Origin: Cereibacter changlensis JA139
Lineage (GTDB): Bacteria; Pseudomonadota; Alphaproteobacteria; Rhodobacterales; Rhodobacteraceae
Direction of reading: 5' to 3'
Assembly: GCF_003034985.1 (NCBI RefSeq)
Contig: NZ_PZKG01000030.1
Location: 1 to 39,361 of the forward strand
Length of the DNA stretch: 39,361 nucleotides
Shown: piece by piece, positions 34,252 to 39,361 of the stretch
Position numbering within the stretch: the first letter of the stretch is position 1
How the letters are laid out: each line of letters opens with the position of its first letter
The notes under the pieces: generated by a model
What the model saw: the letters and a program-made list of their open reading frames with translations, nothing else
The model's database searches: none
What the model was told of the DNA's origin: nothing
Made by a program: the position numbers and the translations under genes

Positions 34252-35533
34252 CCGACCCCTGGTCCAGCCGCGGGCCGGTCATCGCCGGTTTCGCCACGCT
34301 CCTGCTGCTCCTCCTCGGCTTCGGCGGCTGGGGCATCGCCGCTTCGATCTCCGGCGCCATCGTGGTGGCCGGCCGGGTCGAGGTGGCGCAGGCCCGCCAG
34401 ATCGTCCAGCACCCCGAGGGCGGCGTGGTGCTGGCGATCCACGTCACCGAGGGCGAGGCGGTCGCGGCCGGCGCGCCGCTGCTGACGCTGGACGGGACAC
34501 TGCTGCGCGCCGAACTCGCCACCGTCGAGGGCCAGCTCTGCGACCTCGCCCCGCCCGCCGCGCCCGGCTGAAGGCCGAAGCCGAGGGGGCCGACCGGATG
34601 ACCTTCCCGGCAGCGCTGGCGGCCCGCCCCCAAGCGGCCGAGCAATGGCAGGGCCAGCGCCGGCTGTTCGAGGCCCGCCGCGCCGCGCTGGCCCGCGAGG
34701 TCGACCGGCTCTCCCGCCGCCGCGACCAGACCGCCAGGCAGATCGCCGGCATCAATGCCGAGGCCGAGGCGCTGGCCACGCAGCTCACGCTGATCCGGCG
34801 CGAGTTGGCCGACCAGCAGAGCCTGCTCGACCGCGGCCTCGCCCCCTCCGGCCGGGCGCTGGCGCTGCAGCGCGAGGCGGCGCGGCTCGGCGGTGAGCAG
34901 GGCAGGCTGGCCGCCGCCCGCGCCGAGGCCGCGAGCCGCGGCGCCGAGATTGCGGCCGAGATCCTCGGCCTGACCGCCACCCGCCGCGCGACGGCGTTGG
35001 CCGAGGCGCGCGACCTCGCCCCCCGCGCGCTGGAGCTGGAAGGGCGACGCGCGGCGCTGCGCGAGAGGATCGCCTGGCTCGACATCCGCGCCCCGGTCTC
35101 GGGCGTCGTGCTGGGGCTGCAGGTCACCACCCCCCGCGCCGTGCTCAAGCCCGCCGATCCGATGCTGTACCTGATCCCGCAGGACCGCCCCCTGGTGATC
35201 GCGGCGCAGGTGCCGCCGATCCACATCGACCAGCTGCATACCGGCCAGCCGGTGCGTCTGGTGTTCTCGGCCTTCTCCAGCCGCACCACGCCCGAACTCG
35301 CCGGCCATGTCACGGTGATTTCCGCCGACGCGCTCTCCGACCCGCGCACCCAGGCCTCCTACTACCGGGCCGAGATCGTGCTGGACGAGGGCGAGATCGG
35401 CAAGCTTGCCGACAAGGCGCTGGTCCCCGGCATGCCGGTGGAGGCCTTCATCAGGACCGCCGACCGCTCACCGCTGGCCTATCTCTTGAAGCCCTTCACC
35501 GACTACTTCACCCGCGCCTTCCGCGAAACCTGA
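34248..35533 (+). pseudogene. Type I secretion membrane-fusion protein (HlyD/PrtE family), frameshifted
   Basis: The gene starts at GTG 34248 with a short cytoplasmic end, a membrane helix (F-A-T-L-L-L-L-L-L-G-F-G-G-W-G) and the lipoyl-like E-G-G-V-V-L-A-I-H-V-T-E-G-E-A-V. This frame stops at 34569-34571. The missing part continues without a break in the frame that is -1 (or +2), from about 34553 to 35533. That part holds the coiled-coil hairpin, I-R-A-P-V-S-G-V-V-L-G-L and the C-terminal beta domain. Joined, the product is about 428 residues, normal for the family. The shift lies in a C/G-rich run (34546-34560). It could be a recent mutation, a sequencing error, or recoding; codon use stays normal on both sides, so any decay is recent. 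Confidence 0.88.
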
Positions 35534-35592
35534 GCCCCCTTGCCGCCCCCGGCGGAGGGGGCTAGCCTCCGCCCCAACTGAAGGAGGCCCCC

Positions 35593-36051
35593 ATGTCGAT
35601 CGAAACCCGCCTTGCCGAACTCGGCGTCACCCTGCCCGACGCCCCCGCCCCGGCGGCGAATTACGTTCCTTACGTGATCAGCGGCGATCTCGTCTTCGTC
35701 TCCGGCCAGATCAGCCAGGGCCCCGATGGCCAGATCAAGGGCAAGCTCGGCGCCGACATGGAGATCGCCGCCGGGGCCGAGGCCGCCAAGGCCTGCGCCA
35801 TCAGCCTGCTCGCCCAAGTGCGCAAGGCCTGCGACGGCGACCTCTCGCGCCTCGTCCGCGTGGTCAAGCTGACCGGCTTCGTCAACTCCACCCCCGACTT
35901 CGGCGACCAGCCCAAGGTGATCAACGGCGCCTCCGATTTCCTCGTCGAGGTGCTGGGCGACGCCGGCCGCCACTCGCGCTCCGCCGTCTCCGCCGCGAGC
36001 CTGCCCTTCGGCGTCGCGGTCGAGATCGAAGGCATCTTCGAGATCCGCTGA
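35593..36051 (+). CDS. RidA-family protein
   Basis: The 152-residue protein is of the YjgF/YER057c/UK114 (RidA) family. It has Y-V-P-Y-V-I-S-G-D-L-V-F-V-S-G-Q-I near 24-40, G-F-V-N-S-T-P-D-F near 95, and H-S-R-S-A-V-S-A-A-S-L-P-F-G-V-A-V-E-I-E at the end. These trimers hydrolyse reactive enamine/imine intermediates released by PLP enzymes. At about 150 residues it belongs to the longer branch, and the canonical R105 of RidA falls at an R-S-A position here (H-S-R-S-A), so deaminase activity is plausible. An AAGGAGG site precedes the ATG. Its stop overlaps the next start by one base. Confidence 0.9.
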   Translation: MSIETRLAELGVTLPDAPAPAANYVPYVISGDLVFVSGQISQGPDGQIKGKLGADMEIAAGAEAAKACAISLLAQVRKACDGDLSRLVRVVKLTGFVNSTPDFGDQPKVINGASDFLVEVLGDAGRHSRSAVSAASLPFGVAVEIEGIFEIR

Positions 36052-36821
36052 TGCGCATCCCCCTGCCCGCGGCTTTCCGCACCACGCCCATCGCCCACCG
36101 CGCGCTGCACGACCGCGCGGCGGGGCGGCCGGAAAACTCGCGCGCCGCGATCCGCGCGGCGATTGCCGCCGGCTACGGCATCGAGATCGACCTGCAGCGG
36201 TCGGCCGACGGGCAGGCGATGGTGTTCCACGACGACGATCTCGACCGGCTGACCGGGGCCAAGGGTCCGGTCGCCGCGCTGACGGCGGCGGAACTCGGCG
36301 CGACCCGGCTGCGCGACGCCGAAGACGGCATCCCCACCCTCTCCGAGGTGCTTGCGATCGTCGCGGGCCGCGTTCCGCTGCTGATCGAGCTGAAGGACCA
36401 GAGCGGCGACATGGGCAAGGCCGTGGGCCCGCTGGAGGCCGCGACCGCCGCGGCCCTCGTCGGCTATGACGGCCCGGTGGCGCTGATGTCCTTCAATCCG
36501 CACAGCATTGCCGAGATGGCCCGCCTCGCCCCGAACCTGCCGCGCGGCCTCGTCACCTGCGATTACGACCCCGCCGACTGGGCCCCGCTGCCGGCCGAAA
36601 CCTGCGCCCGGCTGCGCGAGATCCCGGATTACGACCGGGTGAACGCCAGCTTCCTGTCGCATCAATGGCAGGATCTGGCCCGCCCGCGCGTCGGCGCGCT
36701 GCGCGATGCGGGCGCGGCGATCCTCTGCTGGACGGTCCGCTCGCCCGAGGCCGAGGCCGAGGCGCGGCGCATCGCGGAAAACATCACCTTCGAAGGCTAC
36801 CTCGCCCCGTTCCCGGCTTGA
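36051..36821 (+). CDS. Glycerophosphodiester phosphodiesterase
   Basis: The 256-residue TIM-barrel protein has the GDPD signature: I-A-H-R (14-17, catalytic His), P-E-N-S (27-30), E-I-D-L-Q (45-49, metal Glu/Asp) and V-F-H-D-D-D-L-D-R-L-T (58-68, second catalytic His). L-L-I-E-L-K (metal Glu) and W-T-V near the C-terminus complete it. It splits glycerophosphodiesters into glycerol 3-phosphate and an alcohol. There is no signal peptide, so it is cytoplasmic like UgpQ. It is translationally coupled to the ridA-like gene. Confidence 0.93.
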   Translation: MRIPLPAAFRTTPIAHRALHDRAAGRPENSRAAIRAAIAAGYGIEIDLQRSADGQAMVFHDDDLDRLTGAKGPVAALTAAELGATRLRDAEDGIPTLSEVLAIVAGRVPLLIELKDQSGDMGKAVGPLEAATAAALVGYDGPVALMSFNPHSIAEMARLAPNLPRGLVTCDYDPADWAPLPAETCARLREIPDYDRVNASFLSHQWQDLARPRVGALRDAGAAILCWTVRSPEAEAEARRIAENITFEGYLAPFPA

Positions 36822-36893
36822 CCCCGGCGCGCGCCGCGCCACCATCCCCGCCGGACCCGGGCTTTCATCTTGGCTCAATTATCGTCGGGGGGT

Positions 36894-36916
36894 CCGGGGG
36901 GCAGACAGCCCCCCGG
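36894..36916. repeat. GC hairpin in the leader of the FemAB-like gene
   Basis: CCGGGGGGC - AGACA - GCCCCCCGG is a perfect 9-bp stem in the 121-bp gap before the ATG at 36943. The stretch before it (from 36861, TTTCATCTTGGCTCAATTAT) is AT-richer than its surroundings. From memory this kind of sequence recurs between genes in Rhodobacterales; it may be a repeat or an upstream terminator. Confidence 0.5.
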
Positions 36917-36942
36917 CCTTGCCCGTGCAAGAGGCGCGCCGC

Positions 36943-38118
36943 ATGACAACCGAGATCGAGCTCACCGCGCTGAGCTCCCTGACAGAGATCGACGCCGCCG
37001 ACTGGGATGCCGTCGCCTGCCCCGAGGCGGCGACCGGTCGGCCTGTCGATCCCTTCACCACCCATCGCTTCCTCGCGGCGCTCGACCGCTCGCAGTCCAC
37101 CGGAGCCGGCACCGGCTGGCACCCGCGCCCGCTGATCGCCCGGGCCGCAGGCCGGGTCATCGCCGCCGCCCCGCTCTACGCCAAGGGCCACAGCCAGGGC
37201 GAGTACATCTTCGACCACAACTGGGCCCGCGCCTATGAACAGGCGGGCGGGCGCTATTACCCCAAGCTGCAGCTCGCCGTGCCCTTCACCCCCGCCACCG
37301 GGCGCCGCCTGCTGACCCTGCCGGGGCTGGAGGCGACGGGCCGCGCCGCGCTGCTGCAAGGCGCGCTCTCCATCGCCCAGCAGAACCACCTCTCCTCGCT
37401 GCACATCACCTTCTGCACCGAGGAAGAGGCCGAGGCGGGCGCCGAGATGGGTCTCCTGCACCGCGTCACCCAGCAGTTCCACTGGGAGAACCGCGGCTAC
37501 GGCGACTTCGCCGATTTCCTCGCCGATCTCTCCTCACGCAAGCGAAAGACGATCCGCAAGGAGCGCGAGACGGCAGCGGCTTTCGGCGGCGAGATCCGCT
37601 GCCTGACCGGCGACCAGATCGAGACGCAGCACTGGGATGCCTTCTGGGAGTTCTATCAGGACACCGGCGCGCGCAAATGGGGCACGCCCTATCTCACCCG
37701 CCGCGCCTTCTCGGAGTTCCACGCGACGATGCGCGACGACATCCTGCTGGTGCTGGCCGAACGCGACGGCCAGCCGGTGGCCGGAGCGCTGAACTTCATC
37801 GGCCGCGACACGCTCTTCGGCCGCTACTGGGGCTGCACCGAGGAGCACCCCTGCCTGCATTTCGAGCTCTGCTACTATCAGGCGATCGACTGGGCCATCG
37901 CCAACGGCCTCTCCCGGGTCGAGGCCGGGGCGCAGGGCGAGCACAAGCTGGCCCGCGGCTATCTGCCGACCCCGGTGCATTCGCTGCACTGGCTGGCCGA
38001 TCCGGGCCTGTCGGACGCGGTGGAGCGCTATCTCATGGCCGAACGCGAGGCGATCGACGAGGAGATCGAGGTGCTGACCGCCTACGGGCCCTTCCGCCGC
38101 ACCACCTCCGAGGAGTGA
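36943..38118 (+). CDS. FemAB/GNAT-like acyltransferase (peptidogalycan biosynthesis protein family)
   Basis: The 391-residue protein matches the family once called DUF482 and now 'peptidogalycan biosynthesis/recognition' or FemAB-like. Marks are G-W-H-P-R-P-L near 63, G-E-Y-I-F-D-H-N-W-A near 86, R-Y-Y-P-K-L-Q-L-A-V-P-F-T-P near 103 and the central R-K-R-K-T-I-R-K-E-R. F-Y-x-D-T-G-A-R-K-W-G-T-P-Y-L-T-R and the C-terminal R-V-E-A-G-A-Q-G-E-H-K-L-A-R-G-Y-L-P follow. It has two GNAT-like halves and no membrane part. The substrate is unproven; transfer of aminoacyl or acyl groups is inferred from fold. The ATG at 36943 is preceded by AAGAGG. Confidence 0.88.
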   Translation: MTTEIELTALSSLTEIDAADWDAVACPEAATGRPVDPFTTHRFLAALDRSQSTGAGTGWHPRPLIARAAGRVIAAAPLYAKGHSQGEYIFDHNWARAYEQAGGRYYPKLQLAVPFTPATGRRLLTLPGLEATGRAALLQGALSIAQQNHLSSLHITFCTEEEAEAGAEMGLLHRVTQQFHWENRGYGDFADFLADLSSRKRKTIRKERETAAAFGGEIRCLTGDQIETQHWDAFWEFYQDTGARKWGTPYLTRRAFSEFHATMRDDILLVLAERDGQPVAGALNFIGRDTLFGRYWGCTEEHPCLHFELCYYQAIDWAIANGLSRVEAGAQGEHKLARGYLPTPVHSLHWLADPGLSDAVERYLMAEREAIDEEIEVLTAYGPFRRTTSEE

Positions 38119-38173
38119 CGGGGTGACGGAACCCGCCCGGCATGGCATCCTGAGTAAAACGTCGGAGGACAGC

Positions 38174-38797
38174 ATGGCACCGCTCACACTCTACACCAAC
38201 CCGCAGTCGCGCGGCCGGATCGCCCGCTGGATGCTGGAGGAAACCGGCGCAACCTACGAGACGGTGGTGATCGATTTCGACGGCGACGCCCGGACGCCGG
38301 AGCTTCTGGCGCTGAACCCGATGGGCAAGGTGCCCACGCTGGTGCATGACGGCCGGGTCGTCACCGAATGCGCCGCGATCTGCGCCTATCTGGCCGACGC
38401 CTTCCCCGAGGCCGGGCTGCTGCCCGACGAGACCTCGGCCTATTACCGGTGGATGTTCTTCGCCGCTGGCCCGCTGGAGGCCGCGGTCACCGACAAGGCG
38501 CTCGGCGTCACCGTGCCGGCCGAGCACCGCGTCATGGTCGGCTACGGCGATTTCGACCGGATGGTGACGGCGCTGGAGACTGCGGTGGCTGGCCAGCCCT
38601 ACATCGCCGGCGAGCGTTTCTCGGCCGCCGATGTCTATGTCGGCAGCCAGATCGGCTGGGGGCTGAGCTTTGGCACGCTGCCGGCGAGACCGGCGTTCAC
38701 CGCTTACTGGGACCGGCTGAAGGACCGCCCCGCCCTCGCTCGCGCCAATGCCATGGACGACGCCCTGATGCAGAAAGCCCCCGTCCCGAAAGGATGA
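38174..38797 (+). CDS. Glutathione S-transferase family protein
   Basis: The 207-residue protein has an N-terminal thioredoxin-fold domain (L-T-L-Y-T-N-P-Q-S-R-G-R near 4-15, with S12 a likely glutathione-activating residue) and G-K-V-P-T-L with T-E-C-A-A-I-C-A-Y-L-A-D. The last binds the glutathione gamma-glutamyl part. A helical C-terminal domain with F-S-A-A-D-V-Y-V follows. It probably adds glutathione to electrophiles or reduces peroxides. A CGGAGGA site lies before the ATG at 38174. It follows the FemAB-like gene by 55 bp, and phhB starts 3 bp after its stop. Confidence 0.92.
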   Translation: MAPLTLYTNPQSRGRIARWMLEETGATYETVVIDFDGDARTPELLALNPMGKVPTLVHDGRVVTECAAICAYLADAFPEAGLLPDETSAYYRWMFFAAGPLEAAVTDKALGVTVPAEHRVMVGYGDFDRMVTALETAVAGQPYIAGERFSAADVYVGSQIGWGLSFGTLPARPAFTAYWDRLKDRPALARANAMDDALMQKAPVPKG

Positions 38798-38800
38798 CCC

Positions 38801-39088
38801 ATGCCCGATCCGCTCGCCGATCCCGACGCCCTCGCTCCGCTCTTGGCCTGCGGCTGGAGCCATGACGGGAAGCGGGGGTCGATCTCCAAGACCTTCACCT
38901 TCCGCAACTTCATCGAGGCCTTCGGCTTCATGACCCACGCGGCGCTCTGGGCCGAGAAATGGGATCATCATCCCGAATGGCGCAATGTCTACAAGGTGGT
39001 GGAGGTCACGCTCACCACCCATGACGCGGGCGGGCTGACCGAGCGTGACCTCAGGCTCGCCCGCAAGATGGACAGCTTGGTCGCCTGA
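38801..39088 (+). CDS. phhB: Pterin-4-alpha-carbinolamine dehydratase
   Basis: The 95-residue protein has the family's [20 protein letters not shown] block (56-75), which includes the catalytic histidines, and the closing [12 protein letters not shown]-x-F-R-N-F-x-E-A-F-G-F-M in the first half also fits. It dehydrates 4a-hydroxytetrahydropterin to recycle the cofactor of phenylalanine hydroxylase, or prevents pterin side products. No phhA is in view. It is the last plus-strand gene and probably co-transcribed with the glutathione transferase. Confidence 0.95.
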   Translation: MPDPLADPDALAPLLACGWSHDGKRGSISKTFTFRNFIEAFGFMTHAALWAEKWDHHPEWRNVYKVVEVTLTTHDAGGLTERDLRLARKMDSLVA

Positions 39089-39120
39089 CCGGGGGTCGCC
39101 CCCCGGCCGGGCTTTCGGCC
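39089..39120. terminator. Two hairpins between convergent phhB and peroxiredoxin genes
   Basis: CCGGGGG - TCGC - CCCCCGG (39089-39106; the loop sits within a C-run) is followed by GGCCG - GGCTTT - CGGCC (39105-39120). They fill the 32-bp gap between two stops and probably stop transcription from both sides, though there is no long T-run. Confidence 0.5.
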
Positions 39121-39361
39121 TCAGATCGCTTCCAGCAGCGCCTCGCCGCCCGAGACGGTGCAGGCCCCGGGGCTGTCCTCGATCTGGATCACCCGGACCT
39201 CGCCATCCACCGCCTGCAGCGCATAGCGGTGCGACCGGCCGATCAGCCCGGCGGGCGGCGCGTCGAAGGACAGGCCCATCGCCTTGGTCATCGCGCCCTC
39301 GGCGTCGGCCAGCAGGGTGATCCCGGCGGCGGCGGCGCCGGTCGCCTCGCCCCAGGCCTTC
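39121..39361 (-). CDS. Peroxiredoxin (Prx5 type), C-terminal part
   Basis: The last 80 codons of a minus-strand gene run off the window. The residues K-A-W-G, then D-A-E-G-A-M-T-K-A-M-G-L, A-P-P-A-G-L-I-G-R-S-H-R-Y-A and the closing S-P-G-A-C-T-V-S-G-G-E-A-L-L match the C-terminal half of Prx5/AhpC-TSA-type peroxiredoxins. The cysteine in G-A-C-T-V-S fits the resolving cysteine of the atypical two-Cys type. These enzymes reduce peroxides with thiol donors. The peroxidatic cysteine lies outside the window. Confidence 0.88.
   Translation of the reverse strand, partial: KAWGEATGAAAAGITLLADAEGAMTKAMGLSFDAPPAGLIGRSHRYALQAVDGEVRVIQIEDSPGACTVSGGEALLEAI

Noticed and set aside
34540-34571. Programmed -1 ribosomal frameshift in the secretion adaptor
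   Set aside because: There is no X-XXY-YYZ slippery heptamer with A/T; mutation or a base-call error in the C/G run explains it more simply.

Overview
The window looks like ordinary chromosome from a GC-rich alphaproteobacterium, most likely of the Rhodobacterales (Rhodobacter/Paracoccus group). I base this on the roughly 70% GC content, the strong G/C preference at third codon positions, three tandem peptide deformylase genes before fmt, an SMC protein of about 1150 residues with a TTG start, the separate mnmD gene, a CtrA-type box, and the intergenic repeats. No phage, plasmid, CRISPR array, transposase, tRNA or rRNA is visible. Genus and species cannot be fixed from the sequence alone.

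Layout. Positions 1-1698 (+) hold ribosome and RNA housekeeping genes (rsfS end, rlmH, rnhA) and a TetR-type regulator. Positions 1683-4441 (-) hold def-def-def-like-fmt and a small GlsB/YeaQ-type membrane protein; the third deformylase paralogue has lost key catalytic residues. Next come a PatB/MalY C-S lyase and two minus-strand genes of uncertain role, one a degenerate receiver domain preceded by a perfect TTAA-N7-TTAA box. Positions 6773-10059 (+) are a tightly overlapping set: cobC, cbiB, a family-2-like glycosyltransferase and a MOSC-like protein, ended by a strong terminator. A 32-residue membrane peptide gene and smc follow on the minus strand.

Positions 13987-18494 carry a GNAT acetyltransferase, an FMN reductase, an EamA exporter overlapping mnmD, a divergent FAD oxidase (together a split form of the enterobacterial MnmC), and a DUF2243-type membrane protein. 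A 303-bp palindrome-rich spacer separates this from the soluble lytic transglycosylase, dapA, a second EamA exporter, a K+ channel, smpB, a mercaptopyruvate sulfurtransferase and an aromatic aminotransferase. Two copies of a long inverted-repeat element of about 250 bp flank the channel-to-aminotransferase block.

The last third has glnK-amtB (-), a class A penicillin-binding protein (+), mlaA-mlaC (-), a type I secretion ATPase with a frameshifted membrane-fusion partner (+), then ridA, a glycerophosphodiester phosphodiesterase, a FemAB-like acyltransferase, a glutathione transferase and phhB, and the end of a peroxiredoxin gene (-).

Functionally these are mostly core genes: N-formyl removal and addition, tRNA wobble modification, trans-translation, lysine/peptidoglycan precursors, wall synthesis and turnover, outer-membrane lipid asymmetry, nitrogen sensing and cobalamin assembly. 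I see no clear undescribed multi-gene system. The points most worth a second look are the inverted-repeat elements with covarying hairpins and an inverted core, the degenerate deformylase, the CtrA-boxed degenerate receiver, the 32-residue membrane peptide with a nearby possible small RNA, and the frameshifted secretion adaptor.
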